From Chloroflexota bacterium (lineage in GTDB: Bacteria; Chloroflexota; Anaerolineae; UBA1429): a stretch of DNA of 5,537 nucleotides. Positions 1 to 5,454 of the stretch are shown one piece after another. The first letter of the stretch is position 1. Every line of letters begins with the position of its first letter. The position numbers and the translations under genes are program-made. The notes below the pieces were generated by a model that did no database searches, was not told the DNA's origin, and saw only the letters and a program-made list of their open reading frames with translations. The stretch lies in assembly GCA_012513595.1 (NCBI GenBank), contig JAAZBY010000364.1, positions 1 through 5,537 on the forward strand, read 5' to 3'.

Positions 1-297
1 TACTACCGGTTTGAGCTGCACGGCTCCGAGGGGGCCTTCTCCTCCACCTATGGCGGCATGAACGACAAGCCGGCCACCTGGTGGTACACCGACAAGGAAT
101 GGACCCATCAGGCCCCCGAGCGCGTCGAGCCCGACTGGCTGAACGCGGCCGACAACATGGCCGCCGCCATCCGCACGGGCGCCGCGCTCACCTGCGACGG
201 GCGCGACGGCCGACGCAGCCAGGCCATCCTGGACGGCATGTACCGCTCGGCCTACTCGGGCGGCGGCTGGGTCGACGTGACGCCGGAACTGACCTGA
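1..297 (+). CDS. Gfo/Idh/MocA-family oxidoreductase, C-terminal end (5' partial)
   Basis: The frame is open from base 1 and ends at TGA 295-297, giving 98 residues of a protein whose start lies outside the window. Seen: an HGSEGAF stretch at visible residues 7-13, then W-L-N-A-A-D-N-M-A-A-A-I-R-T-G, D-G-R-D-G-R-R-S-Q-A-I and Y-R-S-A-Y-S-G-G-G-W-V-D-V. This order (G-x-E-G strand, amphipathic helix with 'aI.tG', 'dGr..q.i', then a final helix 'YrSa..G..V.v') is the usual C-terminal layout of Gfo/Idh/MocA NAD(P)-dependent sugar or inositol dehydrogenases. The Rossmann domain and the catalytic lysine region are off-window, so substrate and cofactor cannot be judged. It is followed 89 bp downstream by a sugar isomerase-like gene on the same strand, a common pairing for carbohydrate catabolism. 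The family call is fairly secure; any finer call is not. Confidence 0.82.
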   Translation, partial: YYRFELHGSEGAFSSTYGGMNDKPATWWYTDKEWTHQAPERVEPDWLNAADNMAAAIRTGAALTCDGRDGRRSQAILDGMYRSAYSGGGWVDVTPELT

Positions 298-308
298 CGG
301 ACGGACCC

Positions 309-340
309 GGGCGGGGCACGCCACGCGGCGCGCCCCGCCC
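309..340 (+). terminator. GC-rich hairpin after the oxidoreductase gene
   Basis: GGGCGGGGC (309-317) pairs perfectly with GCCCCGCCC (332-340). After one A/C mismatch, 319-322 pairs with 327-330 around a 4-nt loop. It starts 11 nt after the stop codon. No T-run follows (CCGTATGG), so it may be a weak or factor-assisted terminator, or an mRNA-stabilising stem between two cotranscribed genes. Confidence 0.5.
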
Positions 341-374
341 CCGTATGGAGCGCGGGGGGCACAGCCCTCGCCCC

Positions 375-381
375 AAGGAGG
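375..381 (+). promoter_or_regulatory. Shine-Dalgarno site for the TIM-barrel gene
   Basis: AAGGAGG lies 5 nt before ATG 387. It decides the start: the frame stays open far upstream (back to about 81), but that part overlaps the oxidoreductase gene in another frame and the upstream ATGs lack such a site. Confidence 0.85.
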
Positions 382-386
382 ACACC

Positions 387-1151
387 ATGCGCTTCATGGC
401 CCGTACCCAGCCCCTCTCGCAGTACCCGATCCTGCGCGGCCTGGCCGTCATCCGGCGCCTGGGGTTTGATGGCGCCGAGATCTGCCTGGAGAACGACGAC
501 CTCCGCCCCGCCATCCTCGACGAGCGCTTGGCTTTCTCCGTGGCTGACAGGGCCAAGGGGCTGGGGCTCTCGCCCGTCTCGGTGAGTTACCACAAGGACT
601 ACATCTACGACGACCGGCTCTTCCAGGAGTCGCTCAAGGCGATCGCCCTCACCCCCGCCTTTGGCACGAACGTCTTTGTCTTTGGCGGCACGGTGAAGAA
701 AAGCGGGGACGCCGCCGAATGGCAGCGCATGGTCGAGCGCACCCGCCAGCTGGCCCGCGTCGCCGAGTCGGCCGGTGTCACTCTGGCGCAAGAGTTCGAG
801 CCGGGGTTCATCGTGGGCTCCACGGCGGACCTGCTGCGCCTCCTTGAGGAGGTCCCCTCCCCGGCCCTGGCCGCCAACCTCGACCTCGGCCACGCCTTCC
901 TCACCGATCCCGACCCGCTGGAGTCGATCCGCCTCATCGGGGGGCGCATCGCGCAGTGCCACATCGAGAACATGCGCGTCGGCGTCCACGCCCATCGCCT
1001 GCCGGACGACGGCGACATGGACCTGGCCGCATACCTGCGAACCCTGCGGGAGGCGGGCTTTGGCGGCGGGCTAGTGCTGGACCTGTACGGCCTAGACCTC
1101 GAGGAGGTGGGCCCCGGCGCGCTGGCCTATCTGCGCGGCCTGCCACGCTGA
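387..1151 (+). CDS. Sugar phosphate isomerase/epimerase-like TIM-barrel protein (xylose isomerase-like, AP endonuclease 2 fold)
   Basis: This 254-aa protein starts at ATG 387 behind a strong AAGGAGG. The length suits the compact members of the xylose isomerase-like TIM-barrel family, which includes sugar and ketose epimerases. Visible barrel signatures in order: G-F-D-G-A-E-I-C-L-E (26-35, strand 1 pattern), V-S-V-S-Y-H (64-69), V-F-V-F-G-G (96-101), L-A-Q-E-F-E-P-G (133-140), N-L-D-L-G-H (164-169), C-H-I-E-N (191-195) and a final L-V-L-D-L-Y (229-234). By analogy with tagatose/psicose-type epimerases, E136, D166, H192 and D232 are the likely metal ligands, with H169 nearby. The last ligand is normally Glu, so Asp at 232 is unusual. 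There is no signal peptide, so it is probably cytoplasmic. It lies 89 bp after the Gfo/Idh/MocA gene, probably in one transcript across a hairpin. The fold is confident; whether it isomerises, epimerises or dehydrates, and which sugar, cannot be told. Confidence 0.85.
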   Translation: MRFMARTQPLSQYPILRGLAVIRRLGFDGAEICLENDDLRPAILDERLAFSVADRAKGLGLSPVSVSYHKDYIYDDRLFQESLKAIALTPAFGTNVFVFGGTVKKSGDAAEWQRMVERTRQLARVAESAGVTLAQEFEPGFIVGSTADLLRLLEEVPSPALAANLDLGHAFLTDPDPLESIRLIGGRIAQCHIENMRVGVHAHRLPDDGDMDLAAYLRTLREAGFGGGLVLDLYGLDLEEVGPGALAYLRGLPR

Positions 1152-1161
1152 GGAAGAGCCC

Positions 1162-1173
1162 GGGGGCGGAGGC
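1162..1173 (+). repeat. 12-bp direct repeat, copy 1 (contains the SD of the small ORF)
   Basis: GGGGGCGGAGGC occurs here and again at 1442-1453, one copy on each side of the small open frame 1177-1383. The reverse complement of its first 11 bases is at 1460-1470. The GGAGG inside this copy (1168-1172) is the putative ribosome binding site of the small frame. Confidence 0.7.
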
Positions 1174-1176
1174 GCC

Positions 1177-1383
1177 ATGAAGACGATGGCCAGTTCCGCC
1201 CACCGCCAGGTCGTCTTGCCCAGGCGGCGTCGCGGGGCCGCGGGCTTTGTGCCGGGGCACAGGCACGCGCCCATCCTTGATGACGCCCGCGTGGAGATCG
1301 CGCCCAGCCGTCCCATGCAGCCGGCGCGCGGGCTGCTGCGTGGGTTCGACACGTCCATCGAGCGGGAGGCCAACGAGGTGTAG
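1177..1383 (+). CDS. Possible small protein of unknown function (68 aa)
   Basis: The frame ATG 1177 to TAG 1381-1383 encodes 68 residues and begins 25 nt after the TIM-barrel stop codon. GGAGG (1168-1172) lies 4 nt before the ATG. Most codons (nearly nine in ten by eye) end in G or C, as in the neighbouring genes, which supports but does not prove coding. The product is basic at its N-terminus (a run of R after V-V-L-P) and ends G-F-D-T-S-I-E-R-E-A-N-E-V. I see no membrane segment, signal peptide, cysteine cluster or known motif, and I do not recognise it. It could be a real small gene at the end of the + strand operon, the remnant of a decayed gene, or a chance frame in GC-rich DNA. It is flanked by a 12-bp direct repeat and followed by two hairpins. 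Confidence 0.4.
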   Translation: MKTMASSAHRQVVLPRRRRGAAGFVPGHRHAPILDDARVEIAPSRPMQPARGLLRGFDTSIEREANEV

Positions 1384-1401
1384 GGGCAGAGGGGTACGGC
1401 G

Positions 1402-1427
1402 GCCCGGCAGGGAAGACTCTGCCGGGC
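1402..1427. terminator. Hairpin 1 between convergent genes
   Basis: GCCCGGCAG (1402-1410) pairs perfectly with CTGCCGGGC (1419-1427) around an 8-nt loop. It lies 18 nt after the small ORF stop. There is no T-run on either side. It probably works together with the stronger stem at 1439-1473 to end + strand transcription. Confidence 0.55.
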
Positions 1428-1438
1428 GAGGTGCCTGC

Positions 1439-1473
1439 GAAGGGGGCGGAGGCCACAGACCTCCGCCCCCTTC
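1439..1473. terminator. Strong bidirectional terminator hairpin between convergent operons
   Basis: A perfect 14-bp stem, 1439-1452 with 1460-1473, encloses the 7-nt loop CCACAGA. On the + strand it runs into TTCTTACT, a weak T-rich tail. On the - strand it begins 3 nt past the TAG stop (1477-1479) of the propeller gene. The position between two convergent transcripts and the perfect stem make a shared terminator the natural reading. Its left arm is also copy 2 of the 12-bp direct repeat. Confidence 0.75.
1442..1453 (+). repeat. 12-bp direct repeat, copy 2 (left arm of terminator)
   Basis: GGGGGCGGAGGC is identical to 1162-1173, 280 bp away. Eleven of its bases form the left arm of the terminator stem, pairing with 1460-1470. 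The upstream copy could therefore pair with the same right arm. Confidence 0.7.
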
Positions 1474-1476
1474 TTA

Positions 1477-2616
1477 CTAGGCGATGTCCACCACGCACAG
1501 CTGGCTCACGCCGCTCGCGTCGGAGGCGATCAGCACCTGCCGCGAGTCCCACGACCAGGCCGGGTGCAGGTGCGTCCCGACGTGGTTGTGCTCGCGCACG
1601 CGCAGCTGCAGGAGGTGCTCCACCCGGTTGGCCGCCACGTCCACCAGGTTGAGCGACCCCGACCCCTCCCCGCCCAGGACGTGGTCGAGCACGAGGTAGC
1701 GCCCGTCCGGCGAGAACGACGGGTGCCCGTTGCCGGCGATGGCCGTGGTGGCCAGGCGGCGGTCGCCCGTGTCGGCGTCGATCAGCACCAGGCTGAGGTT
1801 CGGGCGCCCCGGGTACTTGCAGTTGGCCAGGATCTCCTTCCCCGAGGGGTGCCAGAGCGGGTGATGGCCAAAGTCGCCGACGTTGTGCAGATTGCCGCCG
1901 TCCACGTCCACCACGCAGATGTCCTTGACGCGCGGCTCCTCACCGAACTTGCCGGCATAGCGGATCTCGTTGGTAAAGACGAACATGAGCCGCTTCCCGT
2001 CGGGCGACCACTTGGTGTGCTTGATGTACAGGTGCCAGTCCTTGATCTCGTCGCGGCGGGGGTGGCTTTCCAGGCACTCGGCCACGCTGACGATCAGGCG
2101 AGACTCGCCGCTGTCCAGGTCCATCACGAACGCCCCCTGGCGCTCTCGGTCGCGCAGCAGGGCATGGTCGGGCAGGTAGGCCGAGTTAGTGTGGTAGACG
2201 TTATAGTTGCCCGTGGGGCAGATCATACGCAGGTCGCCGGGCAGGGCATCGGCCTCGCCCGTCTCGACGTCCACCCAGGCGATCAGGGAGATGCCGTCCT
2301 CGCGGTCCTTGTAGTACACGCGCCTGCCGTCGGCAGACCACTGCGCCATGGCCCCGTCATTGGCCGACATGGCGCGTGAGTGGGCCAGGTAGGTGATGTC
2401 GGCGCCGTCGCGCTCCATGACGTAGACACTGCCCTCCGTGGCCCCCGCCTCCAGGCTGGAGAACGCGATCTGGCCCGTCTGGCGCGACCAGGGCGGCAGG
2501 TCATAGTATCCGTGTACCGAGCGGCACGTCGCGTTGGTCAGCTGCAACACCCGGCGACCCGTCACCACGTCGTGGTAGATCAGGGCTTCTTTCCCACTGC
2601 GAGACCTGGTAGACAT
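1477..2616 (-). CDS. Oligogalacturonate-lyase-like / TolB-type (PD40) beta-propeller protein
   Basis: This 379-aa protein is built of TolB/WD40-like blades: A-Q-W-S-A-D-G-R (91-98), T-K-W-S-P-D-G-K (201-208), P-L-W-H-P-S-G-K (253-260), P-S-F-S-P-D-G-R (299-306) and P-A-W-S-W-D-S (352-358). Histidines recur at set places: G-H-H-P-L-W (H251/H252), G-N-G-H-P (H298) and T-H-L-H-P (H349, H351). The order and spacing resemble the catalytic and Mn-binding histidines of oligogalacturonate lyases (recalled from the Yersinia enzyme, not aligned here). If active it would cleave an unsaturable uronate-type oligosaccharide by beta-elimination; it may instead be a non-catalytic binding propeller. There is no signal peptide, so it is probably cytoplasmic. 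I chose ATG 2616, with AGGA 8 nt upstream. A GTG at 2664 would add 16 residues but falls in the loop of a 10-bp hairpin. It lies 66 bp after the 866-aa paralogue and is probably cotranscribed with it. Confidence 0.78.
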   Translation of the reverse strand: MSTRSRSGKEALIYHDVVTGRRVLQLTNATCRSVHGYYDLPPWSRQTGQIAFSSLEAGATEGSVYVMERDGADITYLAHSRAMSANDGAMAQWSADGRRVYYKDREDGISLIAWVDVETGEADALPGDLRMICPTGNYNVYHTNSAYLPDHALLRDRERQGAFVMDLDSGESRLIVSVAECLESHPRRDEIKDWHLYIKHTKWSPDGKRLMFVFTNEIRYAGKFGEEPRVKDICVVDVDGGNLHNVGDFGHHPLWHPSGKEILANCKYPGRPNLSLVLIDADTGDRRLATTAIAGNGHPSFSPDGRYLVLDHVLGGEGSGSLNLVDVAANRVEHLLQLRVREHNHVGTHLHPAWSWDSRQVLIASDASGVSQLCVVDIA

Positions 2617-2645
2617 ACCTTGCGTCCTATCTCCTGCGTCTTGGC

Positions 2646-2674
2646 GGCCCGCCTCCGAGCGCACGAGGCGGGCC
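2646..2674 (-). terminator. Intergenic hairpin between the two propeller genes
   Basis: GGCCCGCCTC (2646-2655) pairs perfectly with GAGGCGGGCC (2665-2674) around a 9-nt loop. On the - strand it begins 8 nt after the TAG (2683-2685) of the large gene and ends 29 nt before ATG 2616. No T-run follows. It may act as a partial terminator or processing/stability element setting the ratio of the two products. The alternative GTG start (2662-2664) lies in its loop, which argues against that start. Confidence 0.55.
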
Positions 2675-2682
2675 TCATCTAT

Positions 2683-5283
2683 CTATACCGGTTGGTTACT
2701 GCCCCGAAAGCCGGTCACCGGCCACCAGGCCGGATCGCTGCTAAGCACCACATCCGCGATGCGCGCCCAAGGCGTGCGCGGCACCAGGCGCAGCGTATGC
2801 CGGCCGGCGCCGATCCGGAACAGCTCCGGGCTGCCCGTCACCTTCTTGCCCATCGGCGACCACAGCCATTCGCCCCAGCGGCCCCAGACCTGCCAGCGGG
2901 CGATGGCCTCGCCATCCAGCAGCACGTCGAACTCGGCCGGCTCCTCGCGCTGATGCGTCGAGCGGCCCCACAGGGCGAACACGCCCTCCTGGCGCAGGTT
3001 GACGCGCCACTCGGCGCTGGGCTCCTCGTCACGCGGCCCCGGCACCAGCGCCTGCCCCTGCACGGCGGCGACCTGCTCCAGCTCCATGTTACGCCGCTTG
3101 GCCTGGCCCGCCTCAAGCAGGAGGTGCACCGCCGGCTCCACGGCCAGCACGGCCCCCTCCAGCGGCTCGCCCGGGGCTGACTCGTTCCCGTGCCGGTCCA
3201 CCGAGGTGACCCGGTACCAGTAGGTGCCGCCCGGCTCCAGCCCCCAGTCGACGAACTCGTGCTCCGAGGGCGACCCGATCAGGGCCTCCTGCGTGCACGC
3301 GAACTCGGCCGTCCGCCCGCAGTACACGTTGTAGTGGTCCAGGTCGTTCGCCTTGACCTCATCCCAGGCCAGCAGCAGCCCGTTGGGCCCGGCCGGCTCC
3401 GCCCGGAGGCCGCTCGGAACATCGGGCGCCGCCTCGTCAAGGCCCATAGGCCCCTCGGGCGTCAGTTCCAGGTCATCGGTGATCAGGATCTTGTCCAGGC
3501 CCTCGCCGCCGGCGGTCGGCGTGAAGGTGATGACGTGGCTGCCCGACATGATCATGCGCGGCTCCCCCGCGGCCACCCATTCCCAGGCCTCGCCGGCGCA
3601 GGGGGCCGAGCCCCACTCGGCGCCGTCCAGCGAGGCGTCCAGCGCCCCCTGGCCGCGCACCCGCGCCCACAGCCGGAACTGCCGCGAGGCCGGCAGGGCC
3701 GCCTCGATCGCCACGCTGCCGCCCGCCTGGCCGCCGGCGCAGCCGACGTAGTACAGGTTTGAGGCGCCCTCCTGGTCCATCTTTTCGTGCATCGGCCAGG
3801 TCAACGTGCCCGCCTCGGCCTCGTAGGTAAAGCGCACCGTGCCGTCCCAGTATTCGTTGCCCAGCTGGTAGATCTGGTTGGAGGGGCGGCTCTCCAGCCC
3901 CGAGTGCTCCACAGCCGTCACCACATAGTAGGCCGCGGTCTTGCGCTGCGGGCCGCGCCAGGCGGTGCCCCGCTGCGGCAGGTACGACAGCTGCTTCCAG
4001 GCCCCGGTATCCTCGTCGTACCGGTAGACGTTGTAGCCGGCCAGCTCGCGGGCCTGCTCCGGCTCTTTCCAGGTCAGCACCACCGAGCGCCCGTCGAGCC
4101 GGGCCACCAGGTCGCGCGGCGGATCGGGCAGGCGGTTCACGGCGACATAGATATCGGTGAACTCGCCGAGCATGTCGCTGTTAAAGATCTGCTTGGTGCC
4201 GTCCGGGCTGGCCACCGGGTGGGCATGGGTGGAGTGATGGTCCGGGTGCCACAGCTGCGTGTGCGCATAGAACGACGACTGATGCCGGAACACCGGGTGC
4301 GCCACGCCCGATCCGTCGGTGCGCAGGTAGAGGACCGACTCGGGGAAGAGCGGCTCCGCTCCGCCGTGCGTATCGGTCACAAAGTACTTGCCATCCCGGC
4401 AGGGGCCGCCGTGCCCGCCGCTCCCCAGGCGCAGCACCTCGCGCCGCCCCGTCCCGTCATAGCGGACGCCCCAGATCGACCCCTCAGCAAAGAAGGTCAG
4501 CTCCCCGCCGCCCATGGGCCAATCCGGGTGGCCGCCGGTGTAGGGGATTTCGTGGCGGTCGCTGCCATCGGGCAGGATGGTGTACTGGGTGCGCGGCCGG
4601 TCGTAGTTGAAAAAGATGCGCAGATCGTCCGATTTGGTGAAGCGCAGCCGATGCCAGCGGCGCTCCAGCGTGATCTCTTGCACCTCGCCCGTCACCGAGA
4701 CCACGTAGATCCAGGAGGCCTCGTCGGTGATCTCGGGGTTGTAGGTCTGGGTCTGGCCCGGGTGGTCCTGCCGCTTGCCAAAGAGGAAATGCTCCTCGCG
4801 CGGATGCGGCGGCATCATCTGCCCCAGGTCGCCCGGCACCGCGACGATCTCCTGCACCTCCCCGCTGAAGGGGTTCAGGGCCAGCACGCGGGTGTGGGTC
4901 TCGTCGACCACGGCATAGTAGTAGCGGTCGCGATGGATCACGCTCCAGTAGCCGGTGTGGATCGCTTGGCCGTCGGGCGGGGTCGGCATCGGCCGCAGGT
5001 TGGCGCCGTTGGCGTCCATCAGCCAGCGGGCCTTCTCCCCGTCCCGCCACGACCAAAAGCCGATCACCGAGCCATCGGCGTTCCAGGAGGGGATGTCATA
5101 GTAGTCGTCGACGTCGACCGCCGGGTCGCAGGTCATGCGCCAGGCCAGGCAGCCGGTCGACGTGTCGCGAAAAACGGTGCGCTCCGACAGGTAGGTGTCT
5201 CCGCGCTGGGCGTGCTCCAGCAGGCGCCAGCCCTGGCGGGCGGCCGCCTGGGTCAGGCCATGGTGGGGTAGTGGTTCCTTCAT
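2683..5283 (-). CDS. Multidomain protein: oligogalacturonate-lyase-like propeller, FnIII, CBM-like, FnIII, CBM-like
   Basis: This 866-aa protein starts at ATG 5283 with GGAGG 9 nt upstream. Residues about 30-383 form a propeller like that of its downstream neighbour: D40-x-x-T-G, Y-Y-D-I-P-S-W (61-67), G-H-P-D-W (251-255), G-H-G-G-P-C-R-D-G-K-Y (290-300), and W-H-P-D-H-H-S-T-H-A-H-P (345-356). Residues 386-475 are a fibronectin type III domain (V-L-T-W at 402-405, Y-N-V-Y-R at 417-421). Residues 484-608 are a carbohydrate-binding-like beta-sandwich (E-A-E-A-G at 488-492, L-W-A-R-V at 538-542, G-L-D-K-I at 595-599). Residues 618-714 are a second FnIII (L-A-W at 638-640, Y-N-V-Y at 651-654, Y-R-V-T-S-V-D at 690-696). 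Residues 715-855 are a second CBM-like module (L-E-A-G at 723-726, L-W-G-R, G-x-H-T-L-R-L, D-P-A-W-W-P). H252, H291, H353 and H355 are candidates for lyase-type active-site residues. There is no signal peptide or anchor, which is odd for this architecture. Polysaccharide binding or cleavage is inferred; the substrate is unknown. Confidence 0.82.
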   Translation of the reverse strand: MKEPLPHHGLTQAAARQGWRLLEHAQRGDTYLSERTVFRDTSTGCLAWRMTCDPAVDVDDYYDIPSWNADGSVIGFWSWRDGEKARWLMDANGANLRPMPTPPDGQAIHTGYWSVIHRDRYYYAVVDETHTRVLALNPFSGEVQEIVAVPGDLGQMMPPHPREEHFLFGKRQDHPGQTQTYNPEITDEASWIYVVSVTGEVQEITLERRWHRLRFTKSDDLRIFFNYDRPRTQYTILPDGSDRHEIPYTGGHPDWPMGGGELTFFAEGSIWGVRYDGTGRREVLRLGSGGHGGPCRDGKYFVTDTHGGAEPLFPESVLYLRTDGSGVAHPVFRHQSSFYAHTQLWHPDHHSTHAHPVASPDGTKQIFNSDMLGEFTDIYVAVNRLPDPPRDLVARLDGRSVVLTWKEPEQARELAGYNVYRYDEDTGAWKQLSYLPQRGTAWRGPQRKTAAYYVVTAVEHSGLESRPSNQIYQLGNEYWDGTVRFTYEAEAGTLTWPMHEKMDQEGASNLYYVGCAGGQAGGSVAIEAALPASRQFRLWARVRGQGALDASLDGAEWGSAPCAGEAWEWVAAGEPRMIMSGSHVITFTPTAGGEGLDKILITDDLELTPEGPMGLDEAAPDVPSGLRAEPAGPNGLLLAWDEVKANDLDHYNVYCGRTAEFACTQEALIGSPSEHEFVDWGLEPGGTYWYRVTSVDRHGNESAPGEPLEGAVLAVEPAVHLLLEAGQAKRRNMELEQVAAVQGQALVPGPRDEEPSAEWRVNLRQEGVFALWGRSTHQREEPAEFDVLLDGEAIARWQVWGRWGEWLWSPMGKKVTGSPELFRIGAGRHTLRLVPRTPWARIADVVLSSDPAWWPVTGFRGSNQPV

Positions 5284-5292
5284 CCTGAGAAT

Positions 5293-5297
5293 CCTCC
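5293..5297 (-). promoter_or_regulatory. Shine-Dalgarno site for the 866-aa gene
   Basis: On the - strand GGAGG (within GGAGGAT) lies 9 nt before ATG 5283. It supports that start over any upstream extension: the frame continues upstream without a stop into the predicted transcription start region, but shows no start codon with a better site and no signal-peptide-like sequence. Confidence 0.75.
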
Positions 5298-5341
5298 GTG
5301 ACTCGTCAGACGCGGTGATCCCTACAGCCCGAACAGTAGCT

Positions 5342-5354
5342 CTGCGGGCCGCAG
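5342..5354. promoter_or_regulatory. 13-bp palindrome at the predicted transcription start (possible operator)
   Basis: CTGCGG-G-CCGCAG is a perfect odd-length palindrome (arms 5342-5347 and 5349-5354). It lies 7 bp past the -10 box, at about +1 to +13 of the - strand transcript. It could be a repressor site or a short 5'-end stem in RNA, though a 1-nt loop would have to open. I cannot assign a regulator family. Confidence 0.4.
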
Positions 5355-5361
5355 CGTCGCG

Positions 5362-5391
5362 ATTCTAGGGCAGGCCGGCGGGGCCTGTCAA
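5362..5391 (-). promoter_or_regulatory. Sigma70-type promoter of the propeller operon
   Basis: On the - strand TTGACA (5391-5386) and TAGAAT (5367-5362) are separated by 18 bp. The -35 matches consensus at 6/6 and the -10 (TATAAT) at 5/6, which is striking in such GC-rich DNA. The predicted start is near 5355, giving a leader of about 70 nt before ATG 5283. It faces the two propeller genes and is the only convincing promoter I see in the window. Confidence 0.75.
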
Positions 5392-5445
5392 GCGTGTAGC
5401 GCCGCGCGCAGCGTCCCCGAGTGGGCGCCGCGCAAGGTCCGTGGT

Positions 5446-5454
5446 CCCCCCCCC
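5446..5454. repeat. C9 homopolymer tract
   Basis: Nine consecutive C lie 55-63 bp upstream of the -35 box of the propeller promoter, in non-coding DNA. A 7-bp inverted repeat flanks the tract (CCGTGGT 5439-5445, ACCACGG 5473-5479). It may be a slippage site or an assembly error point. No function is evident. Confidence 0.6.

Noticed and set aside
81..386. Extending the TIM-barrel gene upstream to about 81
   Set aside because: The added residues are arginine-rich and overlap the oxidoreductase in another frame. AAGGAGG sits exactly in front of ATG 387.
252..995. - strand open frame of 247 codons over the TIM-barrel gene
   Set aside because: Antisense to a well-supported gene with a strong Shine-Dalgarno site; the product has no recognisable fold signature.
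1439..1473. Hairpin as a CRISPR-like or insertion-sequence terminal repeat
   Set aside because: Only one inverted pair, no array, no transposase and no target duplication beyond the 12-mer noted separately; location between convergent stops explains it as a terminator.
1564..2379. + strand open frame of 271 codons antisense to the 379-aa gene
   Set aside because: Same shadow behaviour: repetitive V/H/A/Q/R-rich product, no motif, while the - strand frame shows repeated W-S-x-D-G blades.
3787..5271. Long + strand open frame (494 codons) antisense to the 866-aa gene
   Set aside because: Low-complexity product rich in V, A, R, H, G and L with no domain. It is a typical antisense shadow in GC-rich DNA, whereas the opposite strand has clear propeller and FnIII motifs and a good ribosome site.
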